Below, piece after piece: positions 54,670 through 63,946 of a stretch of DNA of 64,000 bases. Under the pieces are notes generated by a model, which worked only from the letters and a program-made list of their open reading frames with translations, did no database searches and was not told the origin of the DNA. The translations under genes were made by a program, and so were the position numbers. Every line of letters starts with the position of its first letter. Position 1 is the first letter of the stretch. The stretch lies in contig FN543093.2 of NCBI GenBank assembly GCA_000027065.2, positions 2,298,074 through 2,362,073 of the forward strand, read 5' to 3'. Source of the DNA: Cronobacter turicensis z3032 (GTDB lineage: Bacteria; Pseudomonadota; Gammaproteobacteria; Enterobacterales; Enterobacteriaceae).

Positions 54670-55737
54670 ATGTCAACGCTGTTAGAACCGGTAAACATTG
54701 GCGCGCTGGAGTTAAAAAATCGCGTCGTGATGGCGCCGCTCACGCGCATGCGCGCGGTGGACGAGCGCACGCCGGGCGAAATAGTCAAAACGTACTACAC
54801 GCAGCGCGCCAGCGCCGGGCTTATCTTCACCGAAGCCACCTCCGTGACGCCGCAGGGCGTCGGCTACCCGAACACGCCGGGGATCTGGTCTGAAAAACAG
54901 GTCGGCGCCTGGCGCGAGATCGTTGATGCGGTGCATCAGGCGGGCGGAAGAATGGTGCTGCAACTCTGGCACGTGGGCCGCGTCTCCGACCCGGTCTTTC
55001 TGAACGGCGAGAAGCCGGTCGCGCCGAGCGCTATCGCCCCGGAAGGCCACGTGACGACGGTGCGCCCGAAACGCCCTTACGGCACCCCTCGCGCGCTTGA
55101 AACCCATGAGATCCCGGGCATCGTGGAAGATTTCCGCCGCGCGGCGATTAACGCCAAACGCGCGGGCTTTGACGCCGTGGAGATCCACGCCGCGAATGGG
55201 TATCTGTTTGATCAGTTCCTGCATGACGGCTCCAACCAGCGCACCGATCAATACGGCGGGAGCATTGAAAACCGCGCGCGCTTCCTGCTGGAAACGGTGG
55301 ACGCGCTGCTGACCGAATGGCCTGCCGACCGCGTCGGGGTGCACCTCAACCTGATGTCTAACTCCTACTCGATGCACGACTCCAACCCGGTGGCGATGTT
55401 CGGCTACGTGCTGGAGCAGTTAAACCTGCGCCGCCTGGCGTTTATCTTCTCGCGTGAGGCGCTGGATACGCCCAACCGCGTCGGGCCGCAGATCCGCCAT
55501 AAATTCACCGGCGCGTGGATTGCCAACGAAGGGCTGACTAAAGAGAGCGCCGAGGCCGTGATTGCCAGCGGCGAAGCGGACGCGGCGGCGTTCGGCAAGC
55601 TCTATATCGCCAACCCCGATCTGGTGGAGCGTTTTCGCAGAAACGGGCCTTACAACCCGCTGAATGACGCAACCATCTACGCCGAAGGCGCGACCGGTTA
55701 TACCGACTATCCGTTCCTCGACGATAGCGCGCAGTAA
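54670..55737 (+). CDS. Old yellow enzyme family alkene reductase
   Basis: A 355-residue FMN-dependent reductase of the OYE family. Signatures are NRVVMAPLTRMRAVDERTPG (FMN loop, residues 17-36), LQLWHVGR, the catalytic pair in EIHAANGYLFDQFLHDGSNQ and RTDQYGGSIENRARF (His/Asn-type active site), and AAFGKLYIANPDLVERF (phosphate site). OYEs reduce activated C=C bonds in enals, maleimides and nitro compounds. It is related to but clearly distinct from NemA. GGGAG precedes ATG 54670. It may lie under YdcI control. Confidence 0.92.
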   Translation: MSTLLEPVNIGALELKNRVVMAPLTRMRAVDERTPGEIVKTYYTQRASAGLIFTEATSVTPQGVGYPNTPGIWSEKQVGAWREIVDAVHQAGGRMVLQLWHVGRVSDPVFLNGEKPVAPSAIAPEGHVTTVRPKRPYGTPRALETHEIPGIVEDFRRAAINAKRAGFDAVEIHAANGYLFDQFLHDGSNQRTDQYGGSIENRARFLLETVDALLTEWPADRVGVHLNLMSNSYSMHDSNPVAMFGYVLEQLNLRRLAFIFSREALDTPNRVGPQIRHKFTGAWIANEGLTKESAEAVIASGEADAAAFGKLYIANPDLVERFRRNGPYNPLNDATIYAEGATGYTDYPFLDDSAQ

Positions 55738-55754
55738 CAAACCCGCCAGCGCCA

Positions 55755-55779
55755 GGGCGCTACGGCGCCCTTTTCTTTT
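55755..55779 (+). terminator. Terminator of the OYE gene
   Basis: GGGCGC-TACG-GCGCCC is followed by TTTTCTTTT, 18 bases past the stop. Confidence 0.8.
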
Positions 55780-55789
55780 GTTATGCCAT

Positions 55790-55816
55790 AAAAAAACCCC
55801 CGGCAAGCCGGGGGTT
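55790..55816 (-). terminator. Terminator of yciF
   Basis: AACCCCCGGC and GCCGGGGGTT pair closely; read on the minus strand six Ts follow. It lies about 40 bases past the yciF stop. Confidence 0.82.
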
Positions 55817-55857
55817 GGGCGTGTCGCGCTTTGAGGGTAAAGCGCGGGTAAGCGGGG

Positions 55858-56358
55858 TTACGCCGCTTTGGATGCTTTCGCGTTGACCGCGGTTTCTGCG
55901 ATAGTGGTCAGCTTGCCGTCGGTGGATTTCTCCTCCTCAAGCGTGGCTGCCAGCAGTTTCTTCGCGTCTTTGTAGCCTAACTGTTCTGCCAGGGTGCAGA
56001 GCGTGCCGTAAGCGGCGATTTCATAGTGCTCCACTTTCTGTGCGGCGGCGATAAGACCAGCGTCGCGTACCGGGCCTTGCTCGATTTCGTCAATCACTTC
56101 CTGGCCTTCTTCAATCAGCCCTTCCATCGCCACGCATTTGATGCGGCGCAGTTTAAGCTCAGGCACGCTTTCCACCACCTGGTCGATGCGTTCAATCTGG
56201 CCCCGGGTTTCCTCGAGGTGAGCGCGGAATGCCGCGGCCAGCTTTTCATCGGATGCGGCGCGGGCCAGCTTCGGCAGAGCGCGGGTCAGCTGTTTCTCGG
56301 CGCTATAGGTGTCTGAAAGTAGATGTACAAAAAGATCCTGAGCGGTTTTGATCTGCAT
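55858..56358 (-). CDS. yciF: Ferritin-like DUF892 protein YciF
   Basis: A 166-residue protein, the same length as E. coli YciF, with the ferritin-like four-helix DUF892 fold. Candidate di-iron ligands are in SDTYSAEKQLTRALPKLARA, AHLEETRGQIERI and AAQKVEHYEIAAYG plus LEEEK. YciF is an RpoS-dependent, stress-induced protein. In E. coli it forms yciGFE; here the yciG-like gene is 55 kb away and yciE is not seen. The ribosome site lies in GGAGGCACGAG before the ATG. Confidence 0.92.
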   Translation of the reverse strand: MQIKTAQDLFVHLLSDTYSAEKQLTRALPKLARAASDEKLAAAFRAHLEETRGQIERIDQVVESVPELKLRRIKCVAMEGLIEEGQEVIDEIEQGPVRDAGLIAAAQKVEHYEIAAYGTLCTLAEQLGYKDAKKLLAATLEEEKSTDGKLTTIAETAVNAKASKAA

Positions 56359-56476
56359 CTCGTGCCTCCATTAGGGTTGTCAAAAACAAAGCCCTTTAAG
56401 CATGGACAACGAATACGGAAATAAGCCAGGCGGCAAACGCGAAAAGTGATACAGCATAATCCGAAAACGATGCGCC

Positions 56477-56502
56477 AAAAAAAAGCCGCTCACGGGAGCG
56501 GC
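56477..56502 (-). terminator. Terminator of trg
   Basis: GCCGCTC-ACGG-GAGCGGC; read on the minus strand eight Ts follow. It lies about 50 bases past the trg stop. Confidence 0.85.
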
Positions 56503-56554
56503 AAAGGTCGGGCTAAGAGTAGAGCGAGGGGCAGGCTGCGCTGCCCTTGATAGA

Positions 56555-58252
56555 TCAGAAGGTTTCCCAGTGGTCGCTCTGTGCGAGCGCCGCGCGCGGC
56601 ACGATGGGTGCCAGCGGCTGGGCGGCAGGCGGTTGCGGCTCGTTTTTACGCGCTGCGGAGGCGGCGCTTAAGCGGAAGGTGCCAACCGCCTGCGTCAGGC
56701 GACCCGCCTGCTCTTCGAGCGAGACCGCCGCTGAGGACGCTTCTTCCACCAGCGAGGCGTTCTGCTGCGTCACGTTGTCCATTTCCGCGATGGCCTGCGC
56801 CACCTGCTCAATGCCCTGACGCTGTTCGTCAGACGCCGCCGCGATCTCCAGCATGATATCGGTCAGGCGTTTCACCGCCTCGACGATGCCTTTCATAGTA
56901 TCCCCGGCATTGACGACTTCGCTGGAGCCGCGATCGATAAGCGCCACCGATTCGCTGATAAGCCCTTCAATCTCTTTCGCCGCCTGGGCGCTGCGGCTGG
57001 CGAGCGTGCGCACTTCGCTGGCGACGACCGCGAAGCCGCGGCCCTGTTCGCCCGCGCGGGCCGCTTCCACCGCGGCGTTAAGCGCGAGGATGTTGGTCTG
57101 GAAGGCGATGCTGTTAATCACCGCCGTGATTTCCGAGATTTTCTTCGAGCTGCTGGAGATGTTGCCCATTGTGGTCACCACGCCGGAGACAATCTGCCCG
57201 CCGGTGGTGGCTTTACCGGAAGCATCCTGCGCCAGTTTGCTGGCATGGTGAGCGTTGTCGGCGTTCTGTTTCACGGTGGCGGTCAGCTGTTCCATGCTGG
57301 CGGCGGTCTGCTCCAGCGCGGCGGCCTGCTGCTCGGTGCGCGAAGAGAGATCGGTGTTGCCTGCGGAGATTTCGCTGGTGCCCTGGTAGATAGCCTGCGC
57401 GCCTTCGCGCACGGCGCTGACGGTTTTCACCAGCGACCGCTGCATCATTTGCAGATGCTGGCTCAGGCGGCCGATTTCGCTGCGCCCTGTCGCCTCTTCC
57501 GGCAGCGTCAGATCGCCGCTGGCGATAGTTTCAATGCGCGTCGCCGCATGTTGCAGCGGAACGATAACCACGCGACGGAGCACCACGAAGGTCAGGAGCG
57601 TCATGACCAGCGCGACCGCGAACGCGGCGACCATCACCATCAGGCTGAAGTGGGTGCGGGTGCTGGCGTCGCTACGCAGTTGCTCAACACGCTCGGTGCG
57701 GCTCGCCAGCGCTTTCGCCAGTACCTGGTTATAGTCGTCGTCAAGCTTGCGTGCCGTTTCGTTTTCATGCTCGATAATCGCTTCGAACATGCCGTTTTTG
57801 GCATATTTCAGCATCGGCGTCAGGCCGCTGATGTAGGCGTCGTAACGGGCTTTCAGCTCGCTGTCGAGCGCCGCTTCTGACTCCGCATGCGACTCGCGAT
57901 CCACATACTGTTTAAAACCGACATTGGCCTGCGCTATCGCTTTTTCCGCATCGGCGATGTTGCGCTTCATCGCGTCCATCTCCGCGACGCGGCTGGCCGC
58001 GCCTGCGTGGATCATATTGATACGCGCCGTGCGAAGCTGGTTGGCGCTATCCGCAAGCCCACTGCGGATCTGTATCTCTTGCGTTACGTTGTTAAGCGCG
58101 CTGTCGCCCTGCATAAGGAAGTATCCTGCCAGCCCGCCGCAAAGCGCGAACAACACCAGAATCCCTCCCAGGATGACGGAGAACAGCGGGACAAGCCGAA
58201 TGTGATGCCAGAAGCTTAGCGCCCCGGAATCACGGGTTGTTGTTTTTTTCAT
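56555..58252 (-). CDS. trg: Methyl-accepting chemotaxis receptor Trg
   Basis: A 565-residue receptor. TM1 is at about residues 17-40 ([20 protein letters not shown]), the periplasmic four-helix domain at 41-195 ([20 protein letters not shown]), TM2 at about 198-220, then HAMP and a signalling domain with the hairpin tip [20 protein letters not shown] and [19 protein letters not shown]. It matches E. coli Trg, the ribose/galactose-binding-protein receptor. Unlike E. coli Trg, it ends in HWETF, like the CheR/CheB tether NWETF of Tar and Tsr. A GTG two codons upstream (58258) is an alternative start better spaced from AAGGG. Confidence 0.9.
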   Translation of the reverse strand: MKKTTTRDSGALSFWHHIRLVPLFSVILGGILVLFALCGGLAGYFLMQGDSALNNVTQEIQIRSGLADSANQLRTARINMIHAGAASRVAEMDAMKRNIADAEKAIAQANVGFKQYVDRESHAESEAALDSELKARYDAYISGLTPMLKYAKNGMFEAIIEHENETARKLDDDYNQVLAKALASRTERVEQLRSDASTRTHFSLMVMVAAFAVALVMTLLTFVVLRRVVIVPLQHAATRIETIASGDLTLPEEATGRSEIGRLSQHLQMMQRSLVKTVSAVREGAQAIYQGTSEISAGNTDLSSRTEQQAAALEQTAASMEQLTATVKQNADNAHHASKLAQDASGKATTGGQIVSGVVTTMGNISSSSKKISEITAVINSIAFQTNILALNAAVEAARAGEQGRGFAVVASEVRTLASRSAQAAKEIEGLISESVALIDRGSSEVVNAGDTMKGIVEAVKRLTDIMLEIAAASDEQRQGIEQVAQAIAEMDNVTQQNASLVEEASSAAVSLEEQAGRLTQAVGTFRLSAASAARKNEPQPPAAQPLAPIVPRAALAQSDHWETF

Positions 58253-58425
58253 GGCCACGATTTCCCTTTGGGTAAGATGCAAAAATAGTCTTGCCTTTAG
58301 GACATCGGCAGTTTTGCGTAAACGCTTACCTTTAAAAGCGATACCTGGCTCACAGATTCGAAAAGAGGGGCTAAAGTCGGGGAAAGTGAAGGTGCCAGCA
58401 GCAGGTAAGCCGCTGGCAGATAAGG

Positions 58426-59851
<1,426 letters not shown>

Positions 59852-59867
59852 GGTTTTGGCTTCATGG

Positions 59868-59889
59868 ATACTATAGGGGGGTATGGTAT
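59868..59889 (-). promoter_or_regulatory. FrmR operator
   Basis: A G-tract flanked by AT-rich inverted ends, ATACTATAG-GGGGG-TATGGTAT (22 bases; plus-strand reading), lies 16 bases before the frmR start. Such G-tract sites with AT-rich arms are typical of CsoR/RcnR-type repressors. Confidence 0.7.
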
Positions 59890-60217
59890 AGAAACGTGTA
59901 CGCCTCTGCAAACGGTCATTTGCAGGCGGTATGTTTTTGCTGGCAGATAACCAGAACCAAACATATCCCCTGGCAGATAATTGAGCAGACGAATGAATAC
60001 AATTAACATCATCCAACGCATTGATTTTAAGAAGAATAAGGCACAATAAATCAAAACAACATACGGTATAAGCGCCATTTTATTGGCATTATCTTTACAG
60101 GATTTTTGTGCTTTTGAAATATTGATACGGGTTAACAACTGTAGAAAAGGCACCAACTCACTGTAAAAGAAAAAAATAATATGGATTTGAATAGCACATT
60201 CACATGGAGTGATGGTA
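59890..60217. other. AT-rich intergenic region, left edge of the islet
   Basis: Base composition falls sharply at about 59,930. The 328 bases contain the frmRA promoter at the left end and the presumed promoter of the effector gene at the right. A 22-codon plus-strand frame at 60181 (MDLNSTFTWSDGNG) overlaps the effector start and is probably chance. Confidence 0.4.
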
Positions 60218-60700
60218 ATGGATCTACTACGGTGCACTTTCCATCTTAATGGAAAAAGTAATGGTACGCTTTCTTGTCCAGGCGTCGGTTTTTTCTCAGC
60301 CTTTTCTGGTAATGGTTCTGCTACTAATAACCCAAATAAAACGGAGCTAAAAGATATTGGCCCCTTACCATGTGGGCGTTACTATATTATTTTACGTGGG
60401 AGGGGTGGTACCTTTGCCCGATTCAGGGATGATGCTAATGCTTTTATTACTGGTTCGGACCGCAGTACTTGGTTTGCCCTGTACCGCGACGATGGGGAAA
60501 TTGATGATAGCACATTCATCAATGGCGTGCTTAGAGGAATGTTTCGTCTCCATCCTATTGGTCCAAGTGGTTTAAGCAAAGGCTGTATTACGCTTTATAA
60601 TCAGCAAGATTTTGATATACTTGCCAGAGCTATTCTCCGAACAAGCGGACAATACATAGGAAATTATTTAATAGCGCATGGGGTTGTACAGGTTTACTGA
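60218..60700 (+). CDS. Tlde1/DUF2778-type peptidoglycan-targeting effector
   Basis: A 160-residue protein from ATG 60218 (GGAG eight bases upstream; ATG 60212 and GTG 60209 are alternatives). It has the DUF2778 pattern: GVGFFSAFSGNG (residues 22-33), NNP, DIGPLPCGRYYI (46-57), EWFALYRDDG-like TWFALYRDDGEIDD (84-97) and FRLHPIGPSGLSKGCITL (109-126). His112 and Cys123 match the catalytic His and Cys of L,D-transpeptidase-like enzymes. Tlde1 members are type VI secretion effectors that cut or modify peptidoglycan. There is no signal peptide, no VgrG and no PAAR nearby. The toxin role is inferred from the family and the coupled membrane gene. Confidence 0.8.
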   Translation: MDLLRCTFHLNGKSNGTLSCPGVGFFSAFSGNGSATNNPNKTELKDIGPLPCGRYYIILRGRGGTFARFRDDANAFITGSDRSTWFALYRDDGEIDDSTFINGVLRGMFRLHPIGPSGLSKGCITLYNQQDFDILARAILRTSGQYIGNYLIAHGVVQVY

Positions 60701-60927
60701 TGAAATATTTATTAATCCTCTTTATATGGTTCATCATATTTATTACAAGCTTGAAAAGCATGTACTTTTTCATACCAGCAACTGCTCAGTATGCCCTTGC
60801 AGAGAGTATAGGGAATTACGGTGATGAAAGCGTAATGGACTTTATTTTATATTTTTTTACCTGCTTTGCCATAGTCATCAGTTCGTTTGTGCTTTATCTT
60901 CTGTTACGTTTCATTAGACGCAGGTGA
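60700..60927 (+). CDS. Small membrane protein, probable immunity protein
   Basis: A 75-residue protein with two predicted transmembrane helices (about 3-25 and 47-70) and a basic end (RFIRRR). Its ATG overlaps the effector stop by one base (TGATG), so it is translationally coupled. Between the helices lies a short loop (AESIGNYGDESVM) that should face the periplasm if both termini are cytoplasmic, a reasonable place to meet a periplasmic enzyme. I do not recognise the family. Immunity is inferred from position and size alone. Confidence 0.65.
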   Translation: MKYLLILFIWFIIFITSLKSMYFFIPATAQYALAESIGNYGDESVMDFILYFFTCFAIVISSFVLYLLLRFIRRR

Positions 60928-60939
60928 ACTTTAAAAATA

Positions 60940-60960
60940 TAGCCGCTACTAAGGCGGCTA
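60940..60960. terminator. Hairpin between the immunity gene and the DUF2188 pseudogene
   Basis: TAGCCGC and GCGGCTA pair around TACTAAG, 13 bases past the stop of the immunity gene. There is no T-tract on the plus strand, but upstream AAAAA gives a T-run on the minus strand. Confidence 0.5.
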
Positions 60961-60968
60961 TGTCTACT

Positions 60969-61192
60969 CTACCCTTTCGACGTTTTGGGATCATCCTTCC
61001 TGGGATAAGTTCTTTCTTCCGGAATTCTACCATCTGATGTATGAATTTTGACTGATGCTTTTTTATCATCCATAACCTCCTGAGTTATCCCAAGCATTTC
61101 ACTTTAGTGTCAGCAGTTTTGCTCGGCTTCGTATTACCCTCTTTTTGTAGTTTCCACTTATCACCCTCTTTTGTGATGTGATAGTTATCCAT
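60969..61192 (-). pseudogene. DUF2188-like gene broken by a one-base frameshift
   Basis: From ATG 61192 (AGGAGG upstream) the frame reads MDNYHITKEGDKWKLQKEGN, TKPSKTADTK and then stops at 61085. In the next frame the sequence continues without a break as EMLGITQEVMDDKKASVKIH, TSDGRIPEERTYPRKDDPKT, SKG and a stop at 60969. Together these match the DUF2188 pattern (N-terminal YHVT-KxGDKWKLQ, C-terminal SVKIHxxDGRIxEERTYPR-DPxxSKG). Loss of one A in an A-run near 61097-61103 explains the break. A sequencing error cannot be excluded. Confidence 0.75.
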
Positions 61193-61544
61193 ATAAACCC
61201 TCCTGCAATTATTCATAGACTTACATAGCCATAAGATTTTATTTAAAACGGCGTGAGCAGTTTGTGGAATCGATCTTGTCTTTACGGGTTTATTTTTTCT
61301 GCCGTATTTGACTTATCGTACACAGATACGATTTTGTAGCTGCGAATCTATAAGACCTGGTAAGACGAAATTAATGATAGCAAAGATGTTTTTATCACCA
61401 GTAAATTCATAAACTGCTTATCTGTCTACAAATCATTCACCAGTTGTATATATAGCCCTCAACCAAACTAACAGCATGATATATCTCAATACCAACGCCT
61501 TCGCAGGATGACATAACTGCCGCCCTGTAAAGGACAGGACTGGT
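61193..61544. other. AT-rich intergenic region, right edge of the islet
   Basis: A 352-base region between the pseudogene and the 61.5 kb ORF. I see no supported gene, no clear terminator and no direct repeats marking an insertion. GC content rises again at about 61,540. Confidence 0.4.
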
Positions 61545-61904
61545 ATGAAAACGTTATTGTTAGTGGTTTTACTCGCGATCTTCCCCCCCTTCGCTTTCGC
61601 CCTCGATGTTAACAACAGTGTGTTAATGCTGCGCTGCCCCGGCAGAGAGACGATTGAAGTGATACTGCACCGCTATGCACACACGCAGGAGGCCTGGGGC
61701 CGGGATCATTTTGAAACCGGCGGCGGCCGCACGCAGCGGGGAAGTTTAATGGTCTTTCCGTTCGCGAATCTGGATCGGATGGTGTACGACCAGATGACGC
61801 AGTCGTTCGGCTTCTGGTATCAACGCGAAGCCAGGTTCGTCCACTGCCGGCTTCTGAGCCTGCGCAACGCCTGGCCGGTGGATCTTCCCGTGTTTCGGGA
61901 ATAA
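61545..61904 (+). CDS. Small exported protein of unknown function
   Basis: A 119-residue protein with a signal peptide (MKTLLLVVLLAIFPPFAFAL, cleavage after FA at about 18-19). The mature part has two Cys residues (LRCPGRE and VHCRLLSL), probably a disulfide. The signal-peptide region is at the islet edge, whereas the mature region has normal GC. GGACAGGACTGGT precedes the ATG with only a weak ribosome site. I do not recognise the family. It converges with the MFS gene. Confidence 0.6.
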   Translation: MKTLLLVVLLAIFPPFAFALDVNNSVLMLRCPGRETIEVILHRYAHTQEAWGRDHFETGGGRTQRGSLMVFPFANLDRMVYDQMTQSFGFWYQREARFVHCRLLSLRNAWPVDLPVFRE

Positions 61905-61925
61905 AACCGGCCGAAGCGCTGGAGT

Positions 61926-63251
61926 TTAGCGGCGCAGCGGCAACCCGGCGGTTTCTTTCGCGCGCATCACGGTAATAAAGGTGATCAGCGCCGCGCCCAT
62001 GACATAAAACGCGGGTGAGAAAAGATTGCCGGTGGAGGCGATAAGAAACGCCGAGAACCACGGCGTGATGCCGCCGAAAAAGGCGACCGAGAGGTTATAG
62101 GCGACAGACAGCCCGCCGTAGCGCACGCTCGTCGGAAACAGCTCCGCCATCGCCGCGCTGCACGCCCCGTCAAAGGCGGCGATAAACGCGCCCAGCAGCA
62201 ACATCGCCAGCACCGCGGAGAGCATATTGCCATTCGCCATTACCATCAGCGCCGGGTAGGTAAAGAGGATAAATCCGCCGCAGCCCGCGAGCATCAACGG
62301 CCTGCGTCCATAGCGGTCAGAGAGCCAGCCCATAAACGGCACCAGTACCGCAATGCCGAACAGGCCGATGGTGGTGATCGCGTAGGCATCGAGCTTGCTG
62401 AAGTGCATCTGCGTTATCAGATAGCCCGGCATAAAGGTTTGCAGCATCCAGTGCCCGACCGCTTTGATAACCACAAACCCGACGCAGAACAGCAGCGCGC
62501 CGCGGGCGCTTTTAAGCGTACTGCGCAGCGGCGCGGCCTGTGTCGTGCCCGCTTTCGCCGCCGCCTGGAATTCCGGCGTGTCTTCAAGGTGCGTTCGCAG
62601 GTAAAGCCCCACCCAGCCGAGCGGCCCGGCGATCAAGAACGGAATGCGCCAGCCCCAGTCGTTCATCGCGGTTTCGCCAAGACTGGCGGTCAGCAGAAAC
62701 ACCAGCCCAGAGCCCGCCACGAAAGCCATAAAGCCGAAGTTATCGATCCAGCAGGTGAAGTAACCGCGCTTATCCACCGGCGCGTATTCGGCGAGGAATG
62801 TGGTCGCGCCGGACGTTTCGCCGCCTGCCGCAAAACCCTGCACCAGACGGGTGAGCACCAGCAGCGCAGGCGCCAGCAGGCCAATCTGATGATACGTCGG
62901 CAAGAGGCCCATGATGAAGGTGGCGCCGGAGGTGAGCAGAATGACCGTCGCCAGCACGCGCTTGCGGCCGATGCGGTCGCCAAGCGAGCCGAAATAGAGC
63001 CCGCCGAGCGGGCGCATAATAAAGCCCGCGCCGAACACCGCGAAGGACGAGAGCAGCGCCGCCGCCGGGTCGCCGGTCTGGAAAAACTGCATCCCGATAA
63101 TGGCCGCCAGCGTGCCGTAGAGCCCGAAATCGAACCATTCAACAAAATGGCCGACGCCGGTCGCCAGCAGTACCTTGCGTAGTTTACGCGCCAGTTGCGC
63201 CTGGTCGTCCACGTCTGCCCTTGTCGCTTCACGTTGCACTGACTGCGTCAT
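61926..63251 (-). CDS. MFS transporter of the MHS (ProP-like) family
   Basis: A 441-residue protein with 12 predicted transmembrane segments. Family motifs include GHFVEWFDFGLYGTLAAIIG in helix 1, GSLGDRIGRKRVLATVILLT in the loop after helix 2, GFAAGGETSGATTFLAEYAP and WLSDRYGRRPL. MHS members carry dicarboxylates, citrate, shikimate, or compatible solutes such as proline/betaine (ProP). It lacks the C-terminal coiled coil of ProP, so an organic acid is more likely. The substrate is unknown. Confidence 0.88.
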   Translation of the reverse strand: MTQSVQREATRADVDDQAQLARKLRKVLLATGVGHFVEWFDFGLYGTLAAIIGMQFFQTGDPAAALLSSFAVFGAGFIMRPLGGLYFGSLGDRIGRKRVLATVILLTSGATFIMGLLPTYHQIGLLAPALLVLTRLVQGFAAGGETSGATTFLAEYAPVDKRGYFTCWIDNFGFMAFVAGSGLVFLLTASLGETAMNDWGWRIPFLIAGPLGWVGLYLRTHLEDTPEFQAAAKAGTTQAAPLRSTLKSARGALLFCVGFVVIKAVGHWMLQTFMPGYLITQMHFSKLDAYAITTIGLFGIAVLVPFMGWLSDRYGRRPLMLAGCGGFILFTYPALMVMANGNMLSAVLAMLLLGAFIAAFDGACSAAMAELFPTSVRYGGLSVAYNLSVAFFGGITPWFSAFLIASTGNLFSPAFYVMGAALITFITVMRAKETAGLPLRR

Positions 63252-63415
63252 GCTGTCTCTCCCGGCTGGCGCGGTGACAATCGCGCGAGTGTTTCTATAA
63301 TAGATATAGATCTATAAGCCGCCGTTGTCAGACCGCCCACGTTGCGCCGCTTAAAATGTGAGCTCCGCCACGCAGCGCCGCGTAAAAAGCCGGAAAGATC
63401 ACATTTCGGCGCGCG

Positions 63416-63946
63416 TTAATCGCGCTTACCCGGCATCATGCGCAGCAGCGTGTTGTCTTTCCAGAAATAGTGATGCACGAGCGCCGCAGCCGCATGAAGC
63501 CCTATGACAAAGTAGCTGAGATTCGCGATAAAGGCGTGAATAGCGCGCAACTGCATTTCGCTGTCTTCATCCGGCTCGGCGGCGACCGGCATCCTGATGC
63601 CAAAGGCATACCAGTCACTGCCGCCATAATATTTGGCAACGATGCCGAGCAGCGGCAGACCGATAAACATCAGATAGATGACCAGATGCACCAGATGGGA
63701 AAGCCCGATATACATCGCGCGCGGTTTCGGCACGATGGGCGGCGCGGGGTATTTCATGCGCACCAGCAGGCGTGTGACCATCAGCACCAGAATCGCGATG
63801 CCGCAGCTAAAGTGCGTCCAGATAAACAGCCGCCCGAGAGGTCGCGGCACCAGCCCACGCAGTTCCATCGCCGCGTAAGCCATAACCACCAGAAAAAATA
63901 CCAGCCAGTGAAGCGTGATTTGCAATGAGGTGTATTTACTGCGCAT
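63416..63946 (-). CDS. cybB: Cytochrome b561 CybB
   Basis: A 176-residue di-heme membrane cytochrome with four helices, the same length as E. coli CybB. Heme-ligand His residues are in LQITLHWLVFF (helix 1), THFSCGIAILV (helix 2), and YFVIGLHAAAALVHHYFWKD (helix 4). E. coli CybB is a superoxide:ubiquinone oxidoreductase. It shares VPKPRAMYIGLSHLVHLVIY and NTLLRMMPGKRD with E. coli. In E. coli cybB also lies close to trg. Confidence 0.94.
   Translation of the reverse strand: MRSKYTSLQITLHWLVFFLVVMAYAAMELRGLVPRPLGRLFIWTHFSCGIAILVLMVTRLLVRMKYPAPPIVPKPRAMYIGLSHLVHLVIYLMFIGLPLLGIVAKYYGGSDWYAFGIRMPVAAEPDEDSEMQLRAIHAFIANLSYFVIGLHAAAALVHHYFWKDNTLLRMMPGKRD

Noticed and set aside
60181..60249. A short frame MDLNSTFTWSDGNG overlapping the effector start, possibly a frameshifted N-terminus
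   Set aside because: The effector frame already has a well-spaced ribosome site and a complete DUF2778-like N-terminus.
63305..63316. Palindrome TATAGATCTATA upstream of the MHS transporter
   Set aside because: Short AT-rich palindromes occur by chance in promoters; no partner regulator or repeat supports it.
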